A stretch of 64,000 nucleotides of DNA from NCBI GenBank assembly GCA_004565275.1, contig SDOX01000121.1, positions 277,800-341,799 on the forward strand, written 5' to 3'. Source of the stretch: Nannochloropsis salina CCMP1776. Its lineage: Eukaryota; Sar; Eustigmatophyceae; Eustigmatales; Monodopsidaceae. Below, piece after piece: positions 54,318-64,000 of this stretch (the stretch's first letter is position 1; each line of letters starts with the position of its first letter). The translations under genes and the position numbers were made by a program. Below the pieces are notes generated by a model. It saw only the letters and a program-made list of their open reading frames with translations. It ran no database searches and was not told the origin of the DNA.

Positions 54318-55183
54318 GCTTCAAATGCCCTATGTGTGTGAGGAGTGCAAAGAGAACGGAGTGAACCAAAGTATTCAGCGCGAGATGGAGACGACCCCAC
54401 GGAGCAGGAGCACGGTCTCAGCTCAACGTAACCACCTCGCGTCCAATTTCACGCCCAGCCCGCCCTCGATATCCATGTGAAACACTCAGGAATTTCTGTC
54501 CGTAAATATAGGAGAACGTAGCTACCACCACCCGAGAAGAGGTGCGTTCAATGCACTGATCCGTTCCCGCATCTGCCTGGCTTGGAGGTGGGAGACATCC
54601 GGGTAGTATAGTTCGCCGCCTCGCGTGCCTTCCGGGGCATGTACACTGCCTTGCCCAACCTAGCGCAGCTATCCCCAAGGATTCCAATTTACGGCCCTAC
54701 GTCTGACTGGATTATAACTATGCCTTGTCAAAAAAGCTGCATTATAAAGGGCGAGCGCATGAGTACCCCGTGGTGTACAACGTCATGTGCTCAACGATAG
54801 GATACGAAAGCCGACTGGTCGGGCGCCAAGCCTCGTGTTCTAGTTAAATGTCATATCCTTTCGGATGTGCTTCATCGTGCTATTGAAATGTTTAGTGTGG
54901 ATTTGTGTGCCCTCCTGCGAGCCCCCCAAATTGAACAAGAGAAAAGCCATGTGCCTACCTCGCTGTAGGTCACCAAAAAGCATGGAAATACTGCCCATGT
55001 CCGGCGATCGTACAAACATGTATCGTGCACAACAACATACAAAAGACTTTTGGAATTCTTTCGGTTCTACCTTTCGTCCTCCACATAGTTGCTTTTTCAC
55101 CACGCTTTGCTACAAATATGATGTGCCTTCCACTCCGCCTCTCACACACACCGTCGCTTCCTCCCCATCCCAACATGGCATGA
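54318..55183. other. 0.87-kb intergenic region
   Basis: Between the NDUFS4 start and the GCP3 stop, both on the minus strand. No coding sequence, RNA or repeat was recognised. NDUFS4 regulatory DNA is expected here. Confidence 0.45.
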
Positions 55184-58100
55184 TCATAGCACCGGAATCG
55201 ATCCCTCGACAGGTACAGCAGGTTTATCAAAGGACGCCCGCCTCCCTCGCGCCAGACGTTGGTGGGTATAAAAGAGGTTGAAATCGAGGCGGAAGACCAG
55301 GAAGCGGACCGCGTCCGCCTCGGCCACGGCCGCTTGTGTCCCTCGGTCCTGGGCGTGCAAGAGATCGATCAACTCCTCACAGGCACGCTCAAATCTGGCA
55401 GTCGTCGCCTCGACCCTCTCCTCGTAAGGCCCTACCTTAATCCCTCCTTCCCTTTTCACGCCAGTTCCCGCCGCCTCCGCTCTCTCTTCCCCCACCACGC
55501 CCCTCCTCCCCACGGCTTTCTCCGACGCCCTGTCCAATTCCTTTGCCCTCAAAACTTCTCGACACAAGTCTGCGTGCAGGGCACAGAAGCCGAGGATGGA
55601 GGAAAGCACGTCTTGCAATGCCGTGAGGAAAGGTGCCTTGTCGGGAGACAGGAAAGACGTCTGGGTGACCCGCAACAGGTAGGCGTCATGGGCAGCGATC
55701 ACAGCGTCCAGGTCGCTGGCCGCCCCGATGTCCGCCTCCAGTTGCGTCCAAGAAGCTTCTAGAACTTCGAACCACATGAAGGAGGACAAGTTGGCGACAA
55801 AATGGACCATCTCGCGCCGCGTCAGATTGCAGCGTTGCAAGATGCAGGCCATTCTGCTTTCCTCTTCTCTCCCGCCCCCGCCCCTTCTGGGAAGTTGACC
55901 CACCATCATGTGCTCTTTCCAGGACGTGCCCAGGGCCCATTCCACCCGCTTGACGCGGAACAAGAGCTGGAAGATACGCCCGTATGTCTCCAAAGCTTTT
56001 CGGTGCACGACCGCCGACACGGGCGCGTGCACGTGGTAATCCAACACGAACACTTCCCAGCCTTCCTTTCCCCCCGAAGCAGGCAAGAGCCGGACGCCCA
56101 CTCGGTTCAAAATGTCAGTGTCTTCGTACTGCGCGTTGCTGGTGCGCAAGGCAGCTTCCAATTTTCCTGTCAAGTCGTGCCGATAGAGTTGGTCGGCGCT
56201 CTTGCTCAACTCAGGACCGACCGCATCCAAGAGACAAGTGACGAAATCGCCCTGGGCAAGAGTGATGAACTTCTTCAGTGCCCGGAGGTGGGTCATGAGC
56301 TGGTAGCGAGGGCCCATCAGAAGGGAGAGAAGGCGGGCGTTCACGACCGCGGCGACTCCGTCCACCACCCCCTGGAGACCGTCCATCTTGTCGTGGGAGA
56401 TCTCGTAGAGCTCCGCGGCATGTCGAGCGTGCCGAGCCTCCGCGGTAGGGAGCAGGGTGGAGGCAGAGGAAGGATTCCCACGAGGTTCCGAGTCAGACCA
56501 TCCCTGATCACAGCAGCACCGGCGCATAAAATTGATGGATTTCCCCAACACAAGAATCTTGTGGGCCAAGGCCTCGGGGAGAAAGCGCGGAATCATACCC
56601 GGACGCAAGGCATACCGATGGTGCCAGAGCGACTCGTCGCTGTCCTGAGCATGTGGGGCTCCGAGCCCGGGGGCTCTTTCCCTCCGACTTTCCCTCCCTT
56701 GGGGATCGGCGACCACCACCACAAAAAATTCTCCATGAGCATCGGAGAGCTCCCCTTCCAGAATCCAACGCCGAAGCATCTCAAACAGGGGCAGCGAGAC
56801 CCGAGCAAGCATGCGGTGGATGAGCGACCGGGCGACAGAATCGCCCTGCTGACTGTGTAGGTGCAGCACCGAGATCAAGGCGCCCCCACGGACGTGGTGC
56901 ATGCTGTCGCACATGGTGCCCAAGAGGCGGAGGCGCTGCAGGGGTTCCTCCACCCACACGGCCAGTCGGCGAAGGGTCAAACCTCCGGGCCGCGCCGCGG
57001 CAGCGGTGAAAGTGCTGTAGAGACTGGTGTCGTGGGCGCAGGGGGCGGTGGGGGGGGGGGACGCCGGGCCAGGCGGTGGTCTTGTTGCTCTTGCTCGTTC
57101 AACTGGGTCTCCAACACCGCCATCAGCCGGTAGTACTCCGTGATCTCGTCCTCCAAGACGTGCCCCAAAGCCTGTCCCACCACGCCCATCTCCCGCGGGG
57201 AGCGACGGGCCCGGCCCGCAAACTCCGAGATCTTCCGAAACAACCAGCCCATCTCGGTCACGTGCAGCACCACGTCCAGGGCCCCCGGGCCGTAGGAGAG
57301 AGAGAGGGACGGGTGGAGGATGTGTGCTTCTGCCACAGGGTCGAATTTGATCAGGCGGCCCTCGATGCCTTGGAAAGCGTAGAGACAGTCGCGGAGGAGG
57401 GCGAGCTCAAGGGCGTCTCCGTCGGTGGCTTCCACCCAGGAATGACTCTGCCGGGCCATGGCCAAGGCATTGGGCGATGGAGGGAGGAAGTTGGCGGCGT
57501 CTGGAGGGCACTGCATACTGTCAGGGCCTCGATTTCGATAGGATATGGGGAGGGCGTGCGTAATGGGGTGCCCGGGGGGAGCTCTTCCCCCCGGGCGGCT
57601 GCCTAGACTGCCAGCAACGGTCAGACTCCCCATGCTCAAGATAGAGTCGTTGCACGTAAAGGAAGGTGCCGCCGCAGGCATTGTGGGAAGAGGAGCGGGT
57701 GCGCGCAAGGCGTCAGGCAGGTCGGCGGAGACGAAAGAGTCCAGCATGGCCGGGTCCCGACGGCCCATGCCCTCCCCCTTCCCTCTCCACGCCCCGGGCC
57801 TGCCTCGGCTCAAAAGGTTCAGCAAGTGCAATCCTGCCCACCCATGCTTGAGTTGGTCTTTTAGTGCCAGCTTTCCTAATTTCTGGAAGAGCTCTTGCAA
57901 CCTTGCGGCGTCGGCGCGGCCTCCATCGTCTTCCCCGTTTAGGTCGGCCCAACGCCGTACTTTGCGCTGGGCTTGTTGCAGCGTAAAAAAGTCGTCCAAC
58001 GCCGCGTCTGGTGGACGCCGACACGTCCCTAGCTTATACAAACAGGAGCGGAGGAGACTTTCTTCTTCATGCACTCGAGAGGCCACGGCCGTGGAGATGG

Positions 58101-58314
58101 CAGCCGCGTCGTCGGAGCAGTTGTCGGGCGCGGGAGGTACCATGTGACGACAAAGCTGCTCCATAAGTTGAACGACTTCCACGTCCCGGTTTCCCGATGG
58201 TGTTGGTACGACATGCGTGGAAGACGGCGGAGGTGAATTCGTTTGATGTCCGTTCGATTTCACGAAAGAAGAAGTCGTCGTCGCGGCGGAGGAGGAAGAG
58301 GACACGTCCATCAT
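55184..58314 (-). CDS. TUBGCP3: Gamma-tubulin complex component 3 (GCP3/Spc98), with one frame break in a C11 run
   Basis: Core subunit of the gamma-tubulin small complex that nucleates microtubules. The gene is intronless, about 1043 residues (human 907). The upstream part (56977-58314) gives the N-terminus and GRIP1 start (GRLIKFDP, EMGWLFRKI, EITEYYRLMAVLETQL). The downstream part, in another frame, continues with LTLRRLAVWVEEPLQRLR and RWILEGELSDAHGEFFVV. RPGMIPRFLPEALAHKILVL, then LAQGDFVTCLLD and RLDFNLFY at the end, complete it; all match GCP3. The two frames meet around an 11-base C run (57050-57060, G on the plus strand) inside a Pro-rich linker. A one-base indel there would explain everything, so sequencing error or a slippage polymorphism is more likely than a pseudogene. 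Confidence 0.9.
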
Positions 58315-58819
58315 GGCGCCTCGGTTCGATGGCAGGAGTCTCCACGGACGACGAACGACACGCTATCCTAGCCCACCGTCGTCAGATGACCAAAATACAC
58401 AGTACTGTGCCAGGTAACGGGAAAAGAGGGCAGGATGGGGTGTAAATAGGGAGTCGGAAAACGGAGACTCGGCGAAGAGGAAGAACATAGTGCCTCACGC
58501 TCTCCCTTTCGCTTGAACCGGCTGTGCCGCCCTAGTCCTCAAATTCCGCCCCCTGTGCGCCTTTCTCGTGGAAATGAGGTGCCTTGGGGTAGATTAGGCA
58601 TAATACATGATGATGCATGCATGGCATGCCTCACTTGTATTGTTGGTGCTGAGCGTGCGGTCATTGGCGGCCTTGCTTAGTACCTCCCTCTGCTGGTTTC
58701 AATCAACAGACTAAGCTCTTTCTGGCAGCATTTTTTCCCCACTATCTGTGTTGACGCTCATTAAATACCAGCTCACTCAAATCAATTACATAGTAGGCTT
58801 CTTAAATCGTTGGCGTGTC
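58315..58819. promoter_or_regulatory. Divergent promoter region, GCP3 / cystatin
   Basis: 505 bp between divergent start codons, with no coding similarity. Confidence 0.4.
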
Positions 58820-59726
58820 ATGAGCGGCGATGCACCCACTGCTGGATTGATCGGCGGCTTCGGATCGGCCAGTCCTGCAGCTGACCCCGAGGTGACGGCC
58901 CTCCTGACAAAGATGAAGCCCGAGGTGGAGAAGGTGAGATAGGGTATAAAATAAGGATTTGTGATGGACACATGTGACGTTACTAGAAGGAAGTTTTCCT
59001 GGATCATCCGAAAGTTGGCCATAATTGCATAATCATCCGCGGGCTGCAACGAATAAAGGGGATAAAAGGACCAGCTCCTGAGCTCGCATCGTTGACAACC
59101 GTAAGATCACCCCTCCACAGCATCTCGCTACCACATTCAAGATGTTTGCACCTCACACTCTCCGCACTCAAGTGGTAAGATGTGATGGTTGGGAGCGTAC
59201 GCGAGTGGGGTTATCTGGGAAGCCCAGGTCCCTGTCGTAGTTGACAATCCAGCCTCGCCTCCGCGGATTTTCTGCATTTTCTGTACATTCTATTCTGTCT
59301 TACGTCATGTCTATGTTACCAAATCGTCGTTCTCTCCCCGTCGACAGGTAGCGGGCACAAATTATCGGTGCAAGGTGGATGTGGGGGATGGGAACTTTGT
59401 CCATGTAGTGGTGCACCAACCTCTGCCTCACACCAAGGAGCCCGCCAAGGTAGGATGATCGACAGGGGAACAGTATGAGGGACGTGCGTACTGCATGTGA
59501 ACCACTTTTAGTGTGAGTGTTGACAAGAAGAGAGCGTTCACGAGTATAGGGCGATTGCGACGCCTCATGGAAAATAATTGAGAGAGAACGCATGGGGGCC
59601 GGGCGGCAATGAGCACATTGTGAGGCGACTCTTTCTCTCACATATGCGTGTGTTTTTCACTGTCTTCCCCTGGAAAATCAGCTCCTATCCGCGGAGGGGG
59701 GCAAGACACTGTCAGACGCCCTCTAG
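58820..59726 (+). CDS. Stefin-type cystatin (intracellular cysteine protease inhibitor)
   Basis: Blocks papain-like cathepsins by wedging into the active-site cleft. Four tiny exons, 58820-58933, 59121-59174, 59348-59449 and 59682-59726, join in phase 0 (104 residues; human stefins have 98). All three inhibitory contacts are present: an N-terminal Gly (LIGGFG), the QVVAG loop, and LP in the second hairpin (HQPLPH). The QVVAG motif is split exactly by an intron (QV/VAG), and VAGTNYRCKV matches human VAGTNYYIKV. There is no signal peptide or disulfide pattern, so it is probably cytosolic. Exon 2 (54 bp) is supported only by phase and by completing the motif, but the fit is exact. Confidence 0.88.
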
Positions 59727-60807
59727 GTATTTCCGAGGAGGGACCACGAGCAGGAAATTACGACACGTCTTCACAGGCGCAAATTACCCAGTGAAGGTCT
59801 ACAATATGGGGCAGGCAATTAGCAAAAGGTGGTGAGAGCGTGTTCGCGGGCAAGATGTGGAGTGCGCAAGCTTTGAATGTGCCTACCCACGAAATAAAAT
59901 TGAAAAATGACGAAGCATGAGAATGGATGTATATAAATGTTCTTGCGGTAAGAATGATGATGCAGAAATTATTTCTTGTCTTTAAGCATAACGTCGAGGG
60001 GATATGTATGGTGATGCTGTGGGGTAAAAGGTCAGTGGATGATAGTGTCTCGTTTCCACTGGAGGGTCAACGGAGAAAAGAAACTTCGAAAAGTTTGGAA
60101 TTGTGACGATGCCCAGGAATTTGCTTTTTTTGGCATTTTTAAAATCTACTCTTTGGTCTTATTCAGGAAAACCTTGTCGTTGACTTTTGAAGATTTGTTG
60201 GAAGATCTAGAGCCTAAGGGGCAGAATTTAAACAACCTCCTCATAAGAGAAGGGCTGAAAAGACCTGATATCTCGTAAACAAGACCAGCATTTGTGGTGT
60301 TGCCGGTATAAAGCTCATGCATGTGTGGAAGTCTACAATCTTTAATTTGTAAAGGAAACAAAAAAGGAACGCAAAGAACCCAACCCCTATCACGTTCATT
60401 CCATCTGGACTAGTACTGCCCACCCGCAAGATCGGATCTGAGCGATGTTCGTGTGACCGGGGGGGGATCGCCTCACATGCCTCCCAAATGACACGCCGAC
60501 TTAAACATGAGGGTCCCGTGACATGAGTCTGTACTTTGCTGAACCTCGTAAGCGGTATTCATAATGACCTGCTATCATTTTGGAGCAAGAACGATCGCCT
60601 TTATTATTTGCAGGCTGGCGCTTGTTCGTGCTCAGCCGAGCAAACGGGTGACGAATTGTTCCATCTTGTCACGAACTCCTGCAGGGTTCCAGGCAACCTT
60701 AGACGTAATTTAGAATAACACTTTCAGAAATTCAAAAATTAACCCCTCGATACATATACCTTCTCTTTTCTCCCGCTATTTGACGCCCGCGCTCAACCCT
60801 AGCAAGA
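59727..60807. other. 1.1-kb intergenic region
   Basis: 3' flank of the cystatin gene and promoter of the aldehyde dehydrogenase. AT-rich in 59880-60380, with nothing recognised. Confidence 0.45.
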
Positions 60808-62652
60808 ATGCCACCAGCAGCCTCAGGCATGCTACATCTCCATGACTCCCTTATGGCCTATCTGCCCGCCCAAACGAAAGGACTCCCGCCCTCTGTCGTG
60901 TTGCTCCTGCTCCCTTTGGTTACAATTGTCTTCGCGATCTTGGCCGGACGCGTCGTCTTCGCCCTTGCTTTGCCTGCCAGAAAACGCGTGCCGGTACTGG
61001 ACGTACCCCTCAGTCCCGCTCTCACTCAAGACGACGGGGTCAAAACGCGTGCCAGCAAAACCCAGGACCTGCTTGATCCCAAACGACCTGGATACCTGCA
61101 ATGTTACGATCCGGCCACCTCCCAACGCCTTGGCGAGGTGCCTATAATGACTGCAAAAGATGTGAACGCCCTGGTCGGCAAAGCCAAGAAAGCTCAAGCA
61201 GCGTGGGCAAAAACGTCCTTTGACGAACGCCGGCGTGTTTTGACTGCCATGCAACATTATATTGTTGCCCACATGGAGGAAATCGCTCGGGCCTGCTCGC
61301 GGGATTCAGGCAAGCCGAAGATCGAAGCCTTGCTGGGGGAGATCATGACCACATGCGAGAAGATCCGGACCGTCAACGCGCAGGGGGAAGCCTGGCTGAA
61401 GCCCCAATATCGCACCCCGGGCCCCATGATGATGCACAAAACCGCCTACGTGGACTTCCAGCCCTTGGGCGTGCTCGGGGTGATCGCGCCGTGGAACTAC
61501 CCATTCCACAACCTGTACAACCACGTCATCTCCGGGCTCTTTGCCGGCAACGCCGTCGTGTCCAAGGTCTCAGAATACACGTCCTGGTCCTCCTCCGGAT
61601 ACTTCTCCGACATAATCCGTTCCGCCCTGGTGCAATGCGGGCATTCGCCTGATTTGGTGGCGGTCGTGACCGGATTGGGGGAGGCGGGCACGGCCCTGGT
61701 GGCCTGCCCCGACGTGGACAAAATCATCTTCACAGGCAGCCCCGGGATAGGGAAGAAGGTCATGGAGGGGGCGGCGCCTCACTTGAAGCCCGTGATCTTG
61801 GAACTGGGCGGAAAGGACCCCATGGTCGTGATGGAAGACGCGGACATTGAGGGCCTGGTGCCCATGGCCATGAAGGGGGCCTTTTTTAATTGCGGTCAGA
61901 ATTGTTGCGGGGTGGAGAGGTTTTACGTGTACGAATCCGTGCACGACCGCTTCGTGGCCGAGGTGGTGAAACGCGTGGCTGCCCTTCGACAGGGACCTCC
62001 CTTGTCGGGGGCAGAAAGGGTGGATTGCGGCGCGCTGGTCATGCCCCGACAAGTCGAGATCATCCAGGGTCTGGTCGATCAGGCCGTGGACGAGGGGGCG
62101 AAGGTCGCGGTGGGGGGGAAACCCCACCCGGGGTACCCGCAAGGGAATTTCTTCCAACCCACTGTGCTCGTGAACGTGACGAACGAGATGGCGATCGCGC
62201 AAGAGGAAGTGTTCGGCCCCGTTATGACCATCATCAAGGTCCCCGACGACGACGACGCCACTTGCCTTCGCATGGTGAACGCCTGCAAGTACGGACTGGG
62301 CTCCTCCGTTTTCTCCAAAGACGCGGCTCGGGCGCTCCGCCTCGGTCAGCAGATTCGTGCCGGGATGACGACGATCAATGACTTCGGAGTCAACTACCTC
62401 GTCCAAGCCTTGCCCTTTGGAGGGACCAAGCACAGTGGATTCGACCGCTTCGCGGGTCCGGAGGGCTTGCAAGCCTGCTGTCTGATGAAAAGCGTGGTGA
62501 CGGACACCATCCCCTTTGTCAAAACCTCCATACCCGCCCAGCTCCAGTACCCGGTCTCGGAGAAGACCTTCGGCTTTGGGCAGGGCCTGCTCGGCCTTTT
62601 CTATGAGCCCACGTGGTCGGGTAAGCTCAAGGCCGTACGGAAGTTGATGTGA
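60808..62652 (+). CDS. Membrane-anchored aldehyde dehydrogenase, ALDH22/Msc7 type
   Basis: Oxidises aldehydes to acids with NAD(P). A single exon of 614 residues. Unlike most ALDHs it begins with an extra ~90 residues holding one transmembrane helix (VVLLLLPLVTIVFAILAG), as in plant ALDH22A1 and yeast Msc7, suggesting ER anchoring. The conserved core includes VIAPWNYPFHNL, the cofactor-loop FTGSPGIGKKV, the general base E332 in LELGGKDP, and the catalytic C366 in NCGQNCC. EEVFGPVM and PFGGTKHSGFDRFAG follow. The physiological substrate is unknown; plant ALDH22A1 has been linked to stress tolerance. It converges on ALG5 with 239 bp between stops. Confidence 0.92.
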   Translation: MPPAASGMLHLHDSLMAYLPAQTKGLPPSVVLLLLPLVTIVFAILAGRVVFALALPARKRVPVLDVPLSPALTQDDGVKTRASKTQDLLDPKRPGYLQCYDPATSQRLGEVPIMTAKDVNALVGKAKKAQAAWAKTSFDERRRVLTAMQHYIVAHMEEIARACSRDSGKPKIEALLGEIMTTCEKIRTVNAQGEAWLKPQYRTPGPMMMHKTAYVDFQPLGVLGVIAPWNYPFHNLYNHVISGLFAGNAVVSKVSEYTSWSSSGYFSDIIRSALVQCGHSPDLVAVVTGLGEAGTALVACPDVDKIIFTGSPGIGKKVMEGAAPHLKPVILELGGKDPMVVMEDADIEGLVPMAMKGAFFNCGQNCCGVERFYVYESVHDRFVAEVVKRVAALRQGPPLSGAERVDCGALVMPRQVEIIQGLVDQAVDEGAKVAVGGKPHPGYPQGNFFQPTVLVNVTNEMAIAQEEVFGPVMTIIKVPDDDDATCLRMVNACKYGLGSSVFSKDAARALRLGQQIRAGMTTINDFGVNYLVQALPFGGTKHSGFDRFAGPEGLQACCLMKSVVTDTIPFVKTSIPAQLQYPVSEKTFGFGQGLLGLFYEPTWSGKLKAVRKLM

Positions 62653-62891
62653 GTGTGGAGTAGGGTAGGAAAGGTGTTGGCCAGGGTGCTTTGTAAGCAC
62701 GGAAAGCAGAGAAGAAAGTTGCAGGCGCTCATGCTGAAAGCGTAGGTGCGATAGGCGAGAGAGTTGGATATGTGCAGCGAGGGAATAGAAAGAACCATAC
62801 TTTTTTTGGATGCATTAAACAAACAAAACAGTGTGCTTTTTGTGTTTCTTTCCTTTCTTTTACCAGTCTTCTATCTGCTACGCCTTCCGCT

Positions 62892-64000
62892 TTATTCGGC
62901 CTTGCGTCGTCTTTGGCCCTTTCCATGTCTTGCTGCTTGGCTGGTGTCTACGCCCTGATCCTTTATCCCAAACTTCCCACCCTCCGGCCAAAGCCCCGCA
63001 CGTGAGTAGGGTGCCGTCCGCCACAGCCCCAGCAAGTAGCAAATCCGGACGCAGAGCATGTCTCTGAATATCCCAATGGAGGCCAAGACCACGTCCAATT
63101 TGTTGGTGATCAGCTTCGAGCCCTCCACTTCCTGCCAGCGGACGGGCACTTCCGCCATCGGCACCCCCAGCCTGTCGCAGACATGCACGATCTCCAGGTC
63201 AAAGCCCCACCGTTCCAGGTGCAAAGTGGTGAAGCACACCTTGATGGCCCCCCGCGTAAAGAGTTTGAAGCCGCACTGGGTGTCGCGGATCCGCCCACTG
63301 ATCAAGACCGTGACGAGCAGGTGCAAGCCCTTCATCAATACGGTCCGATACCAGGCCCGCGTCGCCACCGAGTCCTTCTCGTAGTGCGCGCGGCTGCCCA
63401 CGCCCACGGCCATGCTGCCTTCCGAACTCCCTTGCTCTGCGGCTTGTGTGGCATCCAAGAGCCGCTCCAAACACGTGATATCTGTGGCTCCGTCTGCGTC
63501 CACCATCAGAGCGTACCGGCCTCGGGCGTGCAACATACCTTCTCGGATAGCACCGCCTTTCCCTCGGTTTTTCCGCAATCTTAAAACCCTCACCACGTCG
63601 GAACCCAAACGACGGCTGTACTCGGAAGCTACAACTACGGTGGCATCCGTGCTGCCATCGTCTACCACGATCAATTCGTAGGTCAAGCTGCTTCTTGGGT
63701 TCTGGGACCACGCCTCCAGGTATTCGAGTGTCGTGTCCAGCATCACTGGCAGTCGGACCTCTTCGTTGTAGGCGGGGATTACCAGCGACAGCAGCACCGC
63801 GGGCGCGTCCGCCAAGGTCGGAAACGACTCTTCTTTCATTTCTCCAATCGGAGCTTTCGCGGAGGCTCGAGTCCGTCTCCCCGGAGAGGATGCTGTGCCG
63901 GGCGCCAGGCCACTGCCTGGCGCATACCTGGTGAAAGTATACGGCTCATGGTCACGGGGTCGTCGCCAAGCTGCCAGGGCGGGTTGAAATACGTAGGCCA
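62892..64000 (-). CDS. ALG5: Dolichyl-phosphate beta-glucosyltransferase ALG5 (5' end outside window)
   Basis: Makes dolichyl-phosphate-glucose at the ER for the last steps of N-glycan donor assembly. The frame is open from the right edge to the TAA at 62892-62894 (368 residues seen). Its first in-frame ATG is at 63837-63839, but the frame continues upstream without a stop (EPYTFTRYAPG), so the true start and the expected N-terminal membrane helix lie beyond the window. The GT2 catalytic domain shows LVIPAYNEEVRLP, ELIVVDDGSTD and RLRKNRGKGGAI. The metal-binding VDADGA, GSRAH, RDTQCGFKLF and ERWGFDLEI follow. All these are typical of ALG5 rather than DPM1. Confidence 0.95.
   Translation of the reverse strand, partial: AYVFQPALAAWRRPRDHEPYTFTRYAPGSGLAPGTASSPGRRTRASAKAPIGEMKEESFPTLADAPAVLLSLVIPAYNEEVRLPVMLDTTLEYLEAWSQNPRSSLTYELIVVDDGSTDATVVVASEYSRRLGSDVVRVLRLRKNRGKGGAIREGMLHARGRYALMVDADGATDITCLERLLDATQAAEQGSSEGSMAVGVGSRAHYEKDSVATRAWYRTVLMKGLHLLVTVLISGRIRDTQCGFKLFTRGAIKVCFTTLHLERWGFDLEIVHVCDRLGVPMAEVPVRWQEVEGSKLITNKLDVVLASIGIFRDMLCVRICYLLGLWRTAPYSRAGLWPEGGKFGIKDQGVDTSQAARHGKGQRRRKAE

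Noticed and set aside
56977-58314. N-terminal GCP3 frame as a separate short gene
   Set aside because: Its end lacks any natural domain boundary, and the next frame continues the GCP3 domain within a few codons.
1-64000. Retroelements, DNA transposons, virus-like elements, CRISPR arrays, rRNA and tRNA genes
   Set aside because: No reverse transcriptase, integrase, transposase or capsid-like frames, long terminal or inverted repeats, spaced repeats, or convincing cloverleaf or rRNA sequence were seen by eye. A tRNAscan or Rfam search could still find small RNAs.

Overview
The window looks like nuclear DNA of a gene-dense unicellular alga, most likely a eustigmatophyte of the Nannochloropsis/Microchloropsis type. 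Every gene I recognise is eukaryotic. Genes sit 0.1-1.5 kb apart on both strands, with zero to three short GT-AG introns each. Most genes are GC-rich, and (CCCT)n/(GGGA)n microsatellites are scattered through introns, UTRs and even reading frames. The gene set (class II ribonucleotide reductase, CARM1-type methyltransferase, CFAP52, ALDH22-type dehydrogenase) does not fit fungi or land plants. The genus is inference. I see no virus-like element, DNA transposon, CRISPR array, rRNA or convincing tRNA.

Layout. 0-11 kb: 3' part of an MTD1-type methylene-THF dehydrogenase, a coiled-coil protein, the KDEL receptor, and exportin-5 on the minus strand. 11-20 kb: EIF1AD, a B12-dependent (class II) ribonucleotide reductase, and a metallophosphoesterase. 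20-30 kb: an ABCG half-transporter, THOC7, and CSE1/exportin-2. 30-41 kb: a Hop1/HORMAD meiotic axis protein, a CK1-type kinase with an FHA domain, DEAD-box helicase DDX10/Dbp4, and a CARM1-like arginine methyltransferase. 41-48 kb: CFAP52 (a ciliary WD40 protein), ARL2, a UFD1-UBX fusion protein, and a doubtful short gene. 48-64 kb: a CLASP-like TOG protein, NDUFS4 of complex I, gamma-tubulin complex component 3, a stefin-type cystatin, an ALDH22-like dehydrogenase, and ALG5 running off the right edge.

Themes. Three genes serve nuclear export (XPO5, THOC7, CSE1). Four concern microtubules or cilia (CFAP52, ARL2, CLASP, GCP3) and lie within 17 kb. The HORMAD and CFAP52 genes suggest meiosis and a motile cilium, neither of which is commonly reported for Nannochloropsis-type algae. 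Two otherwise intact genes (XPO5, GCP3) change frame inside G/C homopolymer tracts, which suggests sequencing error or real slippage. I found no clearly new multi-gene system. The most noteworthy items are the class II reductase, the UFD1-UBX and kinase-FHA fusions, and the HORMAD and CFAP52 genes.

Exon coordinates were worked out by hand from GT-AG sites, reading phase and protein family similarity recalled from memory. No search was run.
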